A DNA stretch of 64,000 nucleotides from positions 142,735 through 206,734 of the forward strand of contig JACKKE010000009.1 in the NCBI GenBank assembly GCA_020637595.1, read 5' to 3'. The notes beneath the pieces were generated by a model. The model was not told where the DNA came from, did no database searches, and saw only the letters and a list, made by a program, of their open reading frames with translations. This document shows, piece by piece, positions 8,809 to 19,105 of this stretch. How positions within the stretch are numbered: the first letter of the stretch is position 1; each line of letters starts with the position of its first letter. Source of the DNA: Rhodobacter sp. GTDB taxonomy: Bacteria > Pseudomonadota > Alphaproteobacteria > Rhodobacterales > Rhodobacteraceae. The position numbers were made by a program, and so were the translations under genes.

Positions 8809-9724
8809 ATGATCACCCTTTCGGATGGCAAGATCGTAGCCACGCGCGTGTCGTCGACCCCCGACATGCTGGGCGAGAGCCCGCTGTGGGACGACCGCCG
8901 GCAGCGGCTTTACTGGGTCGATGGCGTTTCCTGCCTGATCCGCTGGCATGACCTCGGATCGGGGGAGTTCAGGCAGACCGGCACGCCGTCGATGATCGGC
9001 TCGATCGGTCTGTGCGAGGACGGCCGTCTGGTGGCCGGGCTCTTTGACCAGATCGCCCTGATCGACCCCGATACCGGCGCCGTGACCCCCGCTCTACCGT
9101 CCGGCCCGGCCGAACGAGCGGATGCGCTTCAACGACGGCAAGGTGGACCGGCAGGGACGGTTCGTCTGTGGCGGCATGGGCGTCTATGCCGAGCCGGTGG
9201 GCGAGCTGGTGCGGGTCTCGGGGGACGGCAGCGCACAGGTTCTGGCCAACGGGATCCGGATCGCCAACGGGATCTGCTTCAGCCCCGACGGGCGCACGAT
9301 GTATTTCGCCGACAGCCTGGATCGCTTCATTCGCGCCTGCAATTACGCCGGCGGCGAGGATGACGACGAACTGGCCTGCCCGCGCGTGTTTGCCGACACC
9401 CAGCAATTCAACTCCGGTCCCGATGGCGCCACGGTCGATGCCGAGGGCTATGTCTGGGTCTGTCTGATCAATATCGGCAAGATCGCCCGCTTTGCCCCGA
9501 GCGGCAAACTGGACAGGCTGATCGAAGCGCCGACCGACATGCCCAGTTGCGTGGCCTTCGGTGGGGCCGATCTGGCGACGCTCTATGTCACCTCGATCAA
9601 GGACAGCGGTTCGGGCCGCGCAATCTCTCGCCATCCGCACGGCGGATGCCTCTATGCGCTGGACGGGCTGGGCGTAAAGGGCCTGGCCGAGCCGCGCCTC
9701 ATGTTGGAACCTGCCGATGTCTGA
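8809..9724 (+). pseudogene. SMP-30/gluconolactonase-like lactonase, one frameshift
   Basis: A ~300-residue six-bladed beta-propeller of the SMP-30/LRE family, which hydrolyses lactones in the presence of a divalent metal. N-terminal GESPLWDDRRQRLYWVD contains the metal-binding Glu. After a single shift near 9095-9115 the reading continues with RFNDGKVDRQGRFVCGGM (the Asn/Asp metal region), ANGICFSPDGRTMYFAD and FNSGPDGATVDAEGYVWV. The 3' end overlaps the next ATG by 8 bases. In this island a lactonase fits well, because a Baeyer-Villiger enzyme turns a cyclic ketone into a lactone that must be opened. Confidence 0.8.
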
Positions 9725-11806
9725 CGCTCTCGACGTTCTCCTTGCCCCGCGCAGCGTGGCGCTGGTCGGGGCCTCGGAGGATGTGTCGCGCATCGGCGGC
9801 CGCCCGTTGCGGTATCTGCGCGATTCGGGTTTTGCCGGGCGCGTCCTGCCGGTGAACCCGAAACGCGAGACGGTGCAGGGCCTGCCCGCCTGGCCCTCGA
9901 TCTCGGCGCTGCCGGAAACGCCCGACACGGCGATCCTTGCGGTGCCTGCCGCCGCCACGCTGGCCGCCGTCGAGGAATGCGCCGCCCGGGGCGTGCGATC
10001 CGCAATGATCTTTTCCGCCGGCTTTGCCGAAACCGGGGCCGAGGGCGCGGCCCTGCAGGCACAAATCGTCGCTACATGCGCGCGCGGCGGGATGCGGCTG
10101 CTCGGCCCCAACTGCCTTGGGGCTTTCAATCCGGCGATCGGCTGGTATGGCACGTTCAGCGTGATCCTCGACACCGCGTTCATCCAGCCCGGCCCGGTCG
10201 GGATCGTCTCTCGCAGAGTGGCGCGTATGGGGCGCATCTGGCGCATCTGGCGCGCGCGGGGGATGGGCATCAGCCAGTGGATCACCACCGGCAACGAGGC
10301 CGACATCGACGTGGCCGAGGCGCTGAACTGGATCGTGCGCCAGCCTGAGACCCGTGTCGTCATGGCCTATACCGAAGGGTGCGCGACCGCGACCAGTTCA
10401 TCGAGGCGCTGGAAACCGCCCGGTCGATGGCCAAGCCGATCGTTTTATGAAGACCGGCCGGTCGTCGAAGGTGCGGCCGCGGCGGCGGCCTCGCACACCG
10501 CGGCGCTGGCGAGGTCGGACGCGGTCTTTGACGCGGTCCTCCGCCAGTATGGAGTGCATCGCGCAGCCACCACGGCCGAACAGCTGGACGTGGCCTATGC
10601 CTGCGCGCAGGCGCGTATTCCCGAAGGCAACCGGATCGGCATCTTCACGATGTCCGGCGGTTTCCGGCATCCAGTTGGCCGACGACGCCGAGGCCTCGGG
10701 TCTCGACGTCGCGCCGATGCCCAAGGATGCGCAGGTTGAACTGCTGGCGATGCTGCCTTACGCCTCGCCGCGCAGCCCGGTTGACGCCACCGCGCAGGCG
10801 GTCAGCGACCTGAACCTGCTGCAGCACTGTGTGCGGGTGATGATGGCGCGCGGCGGCTACGACATCTTCGCCGGGATTCTGGGCACCGGGCCGGGGTCGA
10901 AAACCTATGCCGAACCCCTGCGCCAGGCATTGCTCGAGGCGCTGGCTGGCACCGAGGGGCGCATCCGTGCGCTGACGATGTCCGCCCCCGATGCGGTCGT
11001 GCGCCGCTACGAGGCCGACGGTTTTCTGGTGTTCGAGGATGGCTCGGCCCTGGCCCGCGCGCTGGGCGCGCTGGTCGGGTTCCGGCGGTCCTTTGACCGG
11101 CCGGTTTCGCGCCCGGCCCCGATGCCCCGCATGGACCTGCCCCCGGGGCCGTTGAGCGAGGCTTCGGCCAAGTCCGTGCTGCGTCAGGCGGGCATCGCCT
11201 TTGCCGACGAGATAGTGGCCCAGGATCCCGACGCTGCCACTGCGGCGGCCGAGGCGCTGGGCTATCCCGTGGTGGTCAAGATCTGCTCGCCGGACATTGC
11301 GCACAAGACCGAGCTGGGGGGCGTGGCGGTCAACCTGAAAGATGCCGAGGCGGTTCGGGTGGCCAGTGCCGGGATCCTGGCGCGAGCGGCCGAAGCCGTG
11401 CCTGGCGCCCGGATCGAGGGGGTTCTGGTCGCGCCGATGGTGCAGGGCGGGGTCGAGACCATCGTTGGCGTGACTCGCGACCCGGTGCTGGGGCCCGTGG
11501 TGATGTTCGGATTGGGCGGCATCTTTGTCGAGGTGCTCAAGGACGTGACCTTTCGCGCTGCCCCCTTCGACCTGGCCGAGGCGCACCGCATGATCCGCGA
11601 GATCCGCGGATTCCCGTTGCTGCAAGGCGTGCGCGGTGCGGCCCCGGCCGATATCGACGCGCTGGCGCAGCTGTTGTCTGACCTGTCGCGCTTTGCCGCC
11701 GCCCATCGTGACCGGGTGGTCGGGATCGACCTGAACCCGGTGCGCGTGCTGCCGGCGGCAGGGGGTCGTCGCGCTGGATGCGCTGATCGAACTGGAGGGA
11801 GCATGA
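9717..11806 (+). pseudogene. ADP-forming acyl-CoA synthetase (acetate-CoA ligase family), frameshifted
   Basis: Joined frames give a ~695-residue protein with the usual order: a CoA-binding Rossmann domain (SVALVGASEDVSRIGGRPL), a succinyl-CoA-ligase-like middle (LLGPNCLGAFNP, ISQWITTGNEADIDVAEAL, SHTAALARSDAVFDAVLRQ) and a C-terminal ATP-grasp (YPVVVKICSPDIAHKTELGG, GPVVMFGLGGIFVEVLKDV). It makes or uses an acyl-CoA with ADP/ATP. Shifts occur near 10208, 10253, 10378, 10440, 10485, 10665 and 11762; 10670-11760 reads cleanly. The true end is the TGA at 11804-11806, overlapping the next ATG. The usually conserved phosphorylatable His region lies in the damaged middle and cannot be judged. Confidence 0.8.
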
Positions 11807-12337
11807 CCGACACCGAAATCTGAGACCGCTTTGCCATTCAGGACTGCCTCTATCGTTACTGCCGCGGGGTGGACCGCGCCGACGAGGCCGCGCTGAGATC
11901 GGCCTATTGGCCTGACGCAACCGACCGGCACGGCCCCTATCAGGGGTCGGCCGAGGGTTCATCGACTGGGCCCGGCAGGTCTGGGCCACTGGCCGCGCAA
12001 TGTCCACGTCATCAGCAACATCCTGATCGAGTTCCAGCGCCACCACCGCCGCCGTCGAAAGCTATTTCACCGCCCATCAGCGGCGGCGCGCGGCGCCGAT
12101 GGCGTGGTGCGGCAGGTCATGCTGATTGCCGCTACTGCGACCTGTTCGAGAAACGGGGCGCGCGTGGCGCATCGCCGCCCGCACCGTGGTCTACGACTGG
12201 GCCGAGGATCAGCCGGTGCCGCAAGCGACCGAGGCCGAGCGGTTCGGCCCGCGCCAGCCGATCGGTGGCGCCTGTCCGAACGATCCGGTCTATGCCATCG
12301 GCCGCCCCCGAACCCGACGAGAAGGAACGCGTTTTGA
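11803..12337 (+). pseudogene. SnoaL/NTF2-like small protein, frameshifted
   Basis: Reconstruction gives a ~175-residue protein beginning MTDTEI and continuing RFAIQDCLYRYCRGVDRADE, LRSAYWPDATDRHGPYQG and VVYDWAED, a SnoaL-like cone fold. The pattern D-x-L-x-R-Y-x-R-x-x-D-R-x-D is typical of polycyclic or steroid-type hydratases, isomerases and hydroxylase partners. Frame changes lie near 11821, 11957, 12060, 12120, 12160 and 12310. The start overlaps the synthetase stop (ATGA) and the likely stop TGA (12335-12337) overlaps the next ATG, so the gene is embedded in a coupled operon. The exact reaction is unknown. Confidence 0.62.
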
Positions 12338-12843
12338 TGCCGATACGGCCTGATGTGGTTTCGGTCGACGAATACAAGAATGCGATGCGCCATGTCGTCT
12401 CGCCGGTTGCTGTGGTGACCTATCGTCACGAGGCCGGCTGGGGCGGCATGACGGTCACGGCGATCTGTTCGGCCACGACCGAGCCGCCGACCCTGTTGTC
12501 GTCTGCCTGCGCGTAACGACAAGCCCGCCGCCAACGGATCCGCGAGGCCGGCAGCTTTGCAGTCAACCTATCTGACCGACGAGCAGGCCGAAATCGCCCG
12601 TTGCTTTTCTTCGCCGCCGCTGCAGAGGGGCGCGATGCCTTTGCCGCCGATCACTGGTCCGAGGGGCAGTGCGGTGCGCCGGTTCTGGCGGGGCAGTCAG
12701 CAGTTTCGAATGCTCGGTTGCGGGCGCCATCGACCAGGGCTGCCACACCGTGTTTCTGGGCCAGGTGCAGAGCCTGCGGATGGGGCCGGGGGCGAGCCTG
12801 CTGTATCGGGGACGGATTCTTCCGTCGCCTGAACGGGGAATGA
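12337..12843 (+). pseudogene. Flavin reductase-like FMN-binding protein, frameshifted
   Basis: The joined product (~168 residues) matches the flavin reductase domain family that supplies reduced FMN/FAD to two-component monooxygenases: MRHVVSPVAVVTYRH, GGMTVTAICSATTEPPTLL, IREAGSFAVNYL (after joining), FECSVAGAIDQGCHTVFLG (joined) and a C-terminal GFFRRLNGE. Frame changes fall near 12500, 12535, 12565, 12625, 12700 and 12815. The ATG is coupled to the preceding stop (TGATG). A flavin reductase suggests a separate two-component oxygenase exists, because the class B monooxygenase at 3840-5489 reduces its own FAD. Confidence 0.7.
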
Positions 12844-12847
12844 CGCG

Positions 12848-14401
12848 ATGCGCACTGTTCTGATTACCGGCGCGGCCGGGGGCGATCGGCCGGGCTTTGC
12901 TGGCCGAGTTCGCAGAGCCCGGAAACCCGCCTTTGTCGCGCCGATCTGCCTGGATCGGCGTGGCTGCGGCGGTGGCGGCCCACGGCGCGGATCACCTCGC
13001 GTTCGAGTGTGACCTGTCGGACGAAGCGCAGATCATCGCGCTGGGCGCAGATCGACCGGCACACCGACCGCATCGACGTGCTGGTGAATAACGCCGCCAT
13101 CGGTCCGACGATGGCGCCGACCGTGGACACCGACATCGCGCATTTCCGCCTGACCCTGCGCACCAACGTCGACGGCCTTTGTCGCGGCTCGCGAGGGCCG
13201 CGGCGCGGTGCAGCCGGGCGGGGCCATCGTGATGACGGCGTCGCTGGCCGGGGTGCTCGGCAATCCCCGGCGCAATGCCTATGCTGCGTCCAAGGCGGCG
13301 CTGATTTCGCTGACCCGGTCGCTCGGCTGTGAATGGGCGGCGCGCGGGATCCGCGTCAACGCCATCGCCCCGGCTATGTGCGCACCCGATGAATCGCCGC
13401 ACTCGAGGCCGAGGGCAAGGGCCGACCTCGCGGCGGTGCGGCGGCGGATCCCGATGGGGCGGCTGGCCCGGGCGGACGAAATGGCGTCGGCCATCCGTTT
13501 CCTGGCCTCGGACAAGGCGCGGTATGTGACCGGGGCGATCCTGGGCGTGGACGGTGGCTGGCTGTCGTTCAACCAGCCGGGCGAGGCGCATCCCGCGGTC
13601 GACGGTGTGCCCGCGGACGAGCTGGTCCGCCCCGCAGCGGACGCGACACCGCGTGTGATCGCGATCACCGGCGCGGCCGGCGGCATCGGTGCCGAGATTG
13701 CCGAACGCTTTGCCAGTCAGGGCGACCGCGTCGCCCTGATCGACCGGGATCCGTCTGTGGTCGCCCGGGCCGCGGCGCTGGGCGGCAAGGGCTGGACCTG
13801 TGACGTCAGCGACGAGGCGGCGGTTTCGGTGACCTTCGCCGCGATCCGCGAGGCCTTGGGTCCGGTGGATGTGCTGGTGAACAACGCAGCCATCGCGGAC
13901 ACGTTCAAACCCGCCGCCGAACAGACCAGCGCCGACCTCGACCGCGTGATGGAGGTCAATCTGACCGGGCCGTTCCTCTGCGCCCGGGCGGCGATTCCCC
14001 AGATGCGGCCGGGCCGCGGGGTGATCGTCAATCTGGGGTCCATTGCCGGGCTGGCGCCAATGGCGCCCCGCCACGCCTATGGCGCATCAAAAGCCGGGGT
14101 CGACATCCTGACGCGCTGTCTGGCGGCGGAACTGGGGCCGCAGGGTCTGCGCACCGCGACCGTCGCGCCGGGCTACATCCGCACGCCCGGGGTCGCGGCG
14201 CTCGAAGAGGGCGGGCATATCGACGCCAGGACGATCCGCGCCCGTATCCCGATGGGTGATCTGGGCCGCCCGCGCGACATCGCCGAGGCGATTGTCTTCC
14301 TCGCCTCGCCGGCCGCCAGCTATGTCAACGGAACGCTGCTCAGCGTTGACGGCGGCTGGCATGCCTTTGGCAGCGCGGGTGTGGCGTCGCAGCAGGACTA
14401 G
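12848..14401 (+). pseudogene. Tandem double-domain short-chain dehydrogenase, N-terminal half frameshifted
   Basis: One open unit encodes two complete SDR domains in a row (~515 residues in total). Domain 1 starts MRTVLITGAAG, has VLVNNAAIGPTMAPTVDTD, IVMTASLAGVLGN, YAASKAALISLTRSL and ends VTGAILGVDGGW. After a ~30-residue linker, domain 2 begins VIAITGAAGGIGAEIAERF, followed by VLVNNAAIADTF, VNLGSIAGLAP, YGASKAGVDILTRCL and VNGTLLSVDGGW. Both have Ser, Tyr and Lys of the catalytic set. Domain 2 reads cleanly; domain 1 needs shifts near 12880, 12925-12955, 13045, 13185 and 13375. It starts 4 bases after the flavin reductase stop and ends the island operon. Two domains may catalyse successive oxidations or form an internal dimer. 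Confidence 0.78.
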
Positions 14402-14625
14402 CGCGCGGGCGATCCGTCCGGAGCGGTCCGGGCCGATTCGGTGCGCCCGGCACCCCGCCGGGGCGAACCTGCCCGGATGCGCCGTTCCCGGCCACCGGAA
14501 GTCAGAGAAACGCTGTGCCGGATCGGGGCCGGGTTTCGGGTCTGTTGTCCTGTGGATGCGATGGGGAGGGACAAAATTCCTTGTTTCTCTGGACGAATTG
14601 TCTGTATTGGGAAAATATTCCACAT

Positions 14626-14641
14626 TCTGACGCAAGTCAGA
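14626..14641. promoter_or_regulatory. Inverted repeat in the leader of the sulfate-assimilation operon
   Basis: TCTGAC-GCAA-GTCAGA (six-base perfect arms) ends 16 bases before the cysG start, inside a 256-base gap (14402-14657) after the double SDR. The gap becomes AT-richer towards its end, and a GGAA-AATA-TTCC half-palindrome lies at 14611-14622. An operator for a sulfur-responsive regulator is plausible; which one is not known. Nothing coding was seen in the gap. Confidence 0.4.
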
Positions 14642-14657
14642 GCAGTGGAACCCGCCC

Positions 14658-16051
14658 ATGCATCATCTTCCGATCTATGTGGACCTTTCCGGTCGCCCGG
14701 TCGTCATTGCCGGGAACGGGGCGTTCGCCTTGGCAAAGCTGCGGATGCTGGCGCGGACCCCGGCGCGGATCGCGCTCTTTGCAACGGCCCCCTCGGACGA
14801 TCTGGTGCAGGGGGCCGCACAGGCCGGGGTGGTGATCACCCGCCGTCCGGTGCAGGCCGATGACCTGCGTGGTGCGGTGCTGGTTTACGCCGCGCATGGC
14901 GATCACGCGCAGGATGACCGGTTGCGCGTGCTCGCCCGTGCGGCGGCGGTGCCGGTCAATGTGGTCGACAACCTCGAGGCCAGCGATTTCATCACCCCGG
15001 CGATCGTCGACCGCGGGCCGGTGACGGTGGCGATCGGCACCGAGGGCGCGGCGCCGGTGCTGGCGCGCGCGATCAAGGCCGATCTGGAGGAGCGCCTGCC
15101 GCAGGGCCTGGGCGCGCTCGCCCGGGCGGGCAAGCTGTTTCGCCCCGTGGCCGAGGCGCTGCCACAGGGCCACCGTCGCCGTGACTTCTGGGCGGACTAC
15201 TATTTCCGCACCGGCCCTGAGGTGCTGGCCGAGGAAGCGGGCGAGGAGTTGCTGGATCACGCCCTTCATGCCCTGCTGGAGCAGCACCTGAACGCGGGCG
15301 AGGAACCGGGCCGCGTCGATCTGGTCGGCGCCGGTCCCGGCGACCCCGAGCTGATGACGCTCAAGGCGCGCCGCCTGCTGGACAGGGCCGATGTGGTGAT
15401 CCATGACCGGCTGGTGCCGCAGGCGATCTTGGATCTCGCCCGGCGCGAGGCGCTGTTCGTGCCGGTGGGCAAGGGAGGGCTTCGGCCCCTCGACCCCGCA
15501 GGACGACATCCACACGGCGATGATCACCCATGCGCAGGCGGGTGCCCGCGTGTGCGACTGAAAGGGGCGCGATGCCAGCGTCTTTGCTCGCCTCGATGAG
15601 GAAACCGAGGCGCTGAGCGCGGCTGGCATCGACTGGTCGGTGACCCCGGCATCACCGCCGCCAGCGCCGCCGCCGCCGCCATCGGCCGCAGCCTGACCCG
15701 GCGCGGGCGCAATGCGGACCTGCGTCTGATCACCGCGCATGACATGCAGGGGCTATGCCGAACAGGACTGGCACGCGCTGGCCCGCCCGGAGCGCCGTCG
15801 CGGCGATCTATATGGGCAGAAGGCGGCGCGGTTCCTGCAAGGGCGGCTCATGATGCATGGCGCTGCCCCGGCGACCCCGGTCACGCTGGTGGAAAACGCC
15901 GCGCGCCCCTGATCAGCGCGTTCTGGCCTCGCGGCTGGATCGGCTGGCGGGGACGCGGCGCAGCTTACCGGCCCGGCCATCCTGCTTTTACGGCCTCAGC
16001 CCCGCGCGGGCGGTGGGGCAACTTCCGCAACTCATCGAGGATCTGGCCTGA
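14658..16051 (+). pseudogene. cysG: Siroheme synthase, C-terminal half frameshifted
   Basis: Makes siroheme for sulfite reductase. The N-terminal precorrin-2 dehydrogenase/ferrochelatase half (to about residue 210) is intact: PVVIAGNGAFALAKLRML, VNVVDNLEASDFITPAIVDRG, VTVAIGTEGAAPVLARAIKADLE. The uroporphyrinogen-III methyltransferase half begins RVDLVGAGPGDPELMTLKA and VVIHDRLV, then loses frame near 15475; later pieces (VTPGITAASAAAA, LRLITAHDM, TPVTLVENAA, LYGLSPARA) sit in changing frames up to the TGA at 16049-16051. About seven shifts are needed. Because the operon is a housekeeping one and the protein sense is conserved, sequencing error is more likely than gene death. The stop overlaps the next start (TGATG). 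Confidence 0.85.
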
Positions 16052-16356
16052 TGACCCGTGACCCCATCGTGCAAGTCGTCACCGCCAACGCCCTGATCGA
16101 GGGCGACGTGGTCTATCTGACCGCCACCGGCGACTGGACCCGGCATCTGACGCAGGCGGCATCCTATGCCGACAAGGAGCAGGCCGAGGCCGCGCTGTCC
16201 ACCGCCGCCGCCCGGCGCGGGCATGAGGTGGTGGGGCTGTTACCTCGCCGATGTCCGCCAGACCCCTGCACGGTCTGGAACCCGCCCATTTCCGCGAGGA
16301 TTTCGCCGCCGCGGCCCCTCGAACTACGCTCATGTGGCAAGCAGGCCGCGGCCTGA
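16051..16356 (+). pseudogene. DUF2849 protein of the sulfite-reduction operon, frameshifted near its end
   Basis: A ~100-residue protein that in Rhodobacterales and Rhizobiales is almost always encoded between cysG and the sulfite reductase gene. The first half reads cleanly (VQVVTANALIEGDVVYLTA, DWTRHLTQAASYADKEQAE). The second half is split between frames (CYLADVRQTP, GLEPAHFREDFAAAAP, NYAH, GKQAAA) with shifts near 16240, 16275, 16320 and 16335, ending at the TGA at 16354-16356. The role is not established; position implies a helper of siroheme or sulfite reductase function. The start is coupled to the cysG stop. Confidence 0.75.
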
Positions 16357-16365
16357 GGATCCCAT

Positions 16366-18006
16366 CATGTATGTCTATGACGACTTCGGACTGCGCCTTC
16401 ATCGCGGAACGCAACCGGCAATTCCGCGATCAGGTCGCGCGGCGCATCGACGGCTCGCTGACCGAGGATGAGTTCAAGCCGCTGCGGCTGATGAACGGCC
16501 TCGATCTGCAACTCCACGCCTATATGCTGCGCGTGGCGGTGCCCTATGGCACGCTGAACCCCGGGCAATTGCGCGCGCTGGCGGCCATCGCCGACCGCTG
16601 GGACAAGGGCTATGGCCATGTCACCACGCGCCAGAACATGCAGTTCAACTGGCCGCGCCTGACCGATGTGCCGGATATGCTGGACGCCCTGGCCGAGGTC
16701 GGCCTGCACGCGATCCAGACCTCGGGCAACACGATCCGCAACGTCACCTCGGACCCGTTCGCGGGCGCGGCGGCGGATGAGATCGAGGACCCGCGCCCTT
16801 ACGCCGAACTGATCCGGCAATGGTCCACCGATCACCCTGAGTTCCAGTTCCTGCCGCGCAAGTTCAAGGTCGCCGTGACCGGCTCGCCCCGCGACCGCAC
16901 GGTGGTCAAGGCGCATGACATCGGCCTGCGCATGGTCGCGCCCGGCACGTTCGAGGTGATCGTGGGCGGCGGGCTGGGCCGCACGCCGATGATCGGCAAG
17001 GTCCTGCACCCCGGTCTGCCCGCCGCCGATCTGCTGCCCTATCTCGAGGCCGTGGTGGGCACCTATAACCTGCTGGGCCGGCGCGATAACAAATACAAGG
17101 CACGGATCAAGATCACCGTGCATGAGAACGGGCTGGACACCGTGCGCGCGCTGGTCGAGGCCCGCTTTGCCGAGATCGCGCCGCAGTTCGATCAGGCCGC
17201 GACCCCCTGGCACAGCTGACCCGGTTGAAGCGCATGTTCGCGGCGCCCGCGCCGGGCGCGGCGGCGGATCTGCCCTATCAGGCGGCCTATCGCGCCGATC
17301 CCGTGTTCCGCGCCTGGGCCGATACCAACCTGCACCCCCATCGCGACCCGGGCCACGCCATCGTCACCATCAGCCTCAAGGCGCATGGGCGACGCCTGGC
17401 GACGTGACCTCGGACCAGATGCGTCTGGATCGCCGATCTGGCGGAACGCTTCGGGCAGGGCGACATCCGCTTCTCGCACGAACAGAACATCATCCTGCCG
17501 CATGTCGCCTGCGCCGATCTGCCGCTTTTGCACAAGGCGCTGAAAGGGCAGGGGCTGGGCACCGCGAATGTGGGGTTGGTCAGCGACATCATCGCCTGCC
17601 CGGGCATGGATTATTGCGCTGGCCACCGCGCGCTCGATCCCGGTGGCGCAAGAGATCGCCGAACGGGTCGAGGCGCTGAAGATCGAGCGACATCGGCCCC
17701 CTGAAGATCAAGATCTCGGGGTGCATCAACGCCTGCGGGCACCACCATGTGGGGCATATCGGCATTCTGGGGCTGGATCGCGCCGGGGTCGAGAATTACC
17801 AGATCACGCTGGGTGGCGACGGGTCCGAGGACGCGACGCTGGGCGAGCGCACCGGCCCCGGCTTTGCCGATGACCAGATCGTGCCGGCGATCGAGCGGAT
17901 CCTGCACGCCTATCTCGCGCTGCGGGCGGGGCGTGAGGAAACCTTCCTGCAAACCTATCGCCGCCTCGGGCTGGCGCCCTTCAAGGAGGCGCTCTATGCC
18001 GCGTGA
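16366..18006 (+). pseudogene. cysI: Sulfite reductase hemoprotein (nitrite/sulfite reductase family), frameshifted
   Basis: Reduces sulfite to sulfide using siroheme and a 4Fe-4S cluster. The start MYVYDDF at 16366 joins AFIAERNRQFRDQVARRI after a shift near 16393. A long clean block follows (GYGHVTTRQNMQFNWP, IQTSGNTIRNVTSDP, VAVTGSPRDR, GGGLGRTPMIGK). After about 17206 the frame changes again several times (near 17405, 17437, 17612, 17692). The cluster ligands are readable as CPGMDYC and CINACGHHH, in C-x5-C and C-x3-C spacing. Length (~550 residues) is normal. The end overlaps the cysH start by 11 bases. An essential biosynthetic enzyme with this many shifts is hard to reconcile with real inactivation. 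Confidence 0.88.
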
Positions 18007-18706
18007 TCTCAGCCGGTTGAACGCCACCTATGCGGGCGACGCCGAAGGGGCGCTGCGCTTTGCGCTGTCGGGCGCGCTGGGCCGGGTCGCGATGGTGTCG
18101 AGCTTTGGCGCGGATTCGGCGGTGCTGTTGCACATGGTCGCCGGGATCGACCGCGCCACGCCGGTGGTGTTCATCGACACGTTGATGCTGTTCCCCGAGA
18201 CGCTGGCCTATCAGCGCGACCTGGCCGGGCATCTGGGCCTGACGGACCTTCGGGTGATCTCGCCCGAGCGCGACGAAATGTTCGCCGAGGATCCCGATGG
18301 CGTGCTTCACCGGGCCGACACCGACCAGTGCTGTGCCCTGCGCAAGATCCGGCCGCTGGAGCGTGCTCTGGCGGGCTTCGACGGCTGGGTGACCGGGCGC
18401 AAACGGTTCCAGGGCGGTGACCGCACGGCGCTGGATCTGTTCGAGCATGACGAGGCGACCGGGCATCTGAAACTGAACCCGTTGGCAGGCTGGGACGCGC
18501 AGCAGATCGCGGGCTATCTGGATCGCCATGCGCTGCCCCGGCATCCGCTGGTGGCGCGGGGCTTTCCGTCCATCGGCTGCGCACCCTGCACCGGGCCGGT
18601 GGCCCCGGGCGAAGATCAACGCGCCGGGCGCTGGCGCGGCCAGGACAAGACCGAGTGCGGCATCCATATCGTGGATGGCCGCGTGATCCGCCGCCGCGCG
18701 GGCTGA
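17996..18706 (+). CDS. cysH: Phosphoadenylyl/adenylyl-sulfate reductase
   Basis: Reduces activated sulfate (APS or PAPS) to sulfite in the cytoplasm. The 236-residue protein has SSFGADSAVLLHM (PP-loop nucleotide site, about 35-47), VFIDTLMLFPET, a Cys pair at 112-113 (DQCCALRKIRPL), CAPC at 195-198, and ECGIH at the C-terminus with the catalytic Cys221. The CC...CxxC set binds a 4Fe-4S cluster and points to the APS-reducing type. The ATG overlaps the end of cysI, so the two are coupled. From here on the window reads without frameshifts. Confidence 0.93.
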   Translation: MPRDLSRLNATYAGDAEGALRFALSGALGRVAMVSSFGADSAVLLHMVAGIDRATPVVFIDTLMLFPETLAYQRDLAGHLGLTDLRVISPERDEMFAEDPDGVLHRADTDQCCALRKIRPLERALAGFDGWVTGRKRFQGGDRTALDLFEHDEATGHLKLNPLAGWDAQQIAGYLDRHALPRHPLVARGFPSIGCAPCTGPVAPGEDQRAGRWRGQDKTECGIHIVDGRVIRRRAG

Positions 18707-18727
18707 GACCGCGAGCAGGAGAGACCC

Positions 18728-19105
18728 ATGAGCATCATCGTCACCGACGCGGGCTTTGGCCCCGACACCCATCAGGGCGACTGGTTCGACCTGGCCTCGG
18801 ACGTGGATCCGACCGCGTTTGAGGGGCAACTCACCGGGGTCAGCGCGATCCGTGTGGCCTTTCCCGGCTTTGCCGACGGGCGGGGCTTTACCCTGGCCGC
18901 GCGGCTCAGGCGCGCGGGATTCACCGGCCGACTGCGCGCCGCCGGGCATGTGATCGCGGATCAATACGCGATGGCGCGGCGCTCGGGCTTTGACGAGGTC
19001 GAGATCGACGAATCCCTTGCCGCCCGCCAGCCCGAAGCGCAGTGGCGCGCCCGTGCCGACTGGCAGGGCCATGACTATCGCGCCCGCCTGAGGAGGCCCG
19101 CATGA
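18728..19105 (+). CDS. DUF934 protein of the sulfate-assimilation operon
   Basis: A 125-residue protein of the DUF934 family, which travels with cysH and cysI in proteobacteria. The diagnostic centre FPGFADGRGFTLAARLR (about residues 44-60) is followed by GFTGRLRAAGHVIADQY. The family is often suggested to be an oxidoreductase accessory of sulfite reduction, but I know of no settled function. It starts 21 bases after cysH, with GGAG before the ATG, and overlaps the reductase start by 4 bases. Confidence 0.85.
   Translation: MSIIVTDAGFGPDTHQGDWFDLASDVDPTAFEGQLTGVSAIRVAFPGFADGRGFTLAARLRRAGFTGRLRAAGHVIADQYAMARRSGFDEVEIDESLAARQPEAQWRARADWQGHDYRARLRRPA

Noticed and set aside
6685..14401. True pseudogenisation of the catabolic island
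   Set aside because: The same density of shifts continues through cysG and cysI, and the coding sense is conserved between shifts, so sequence error is more likely than decay.
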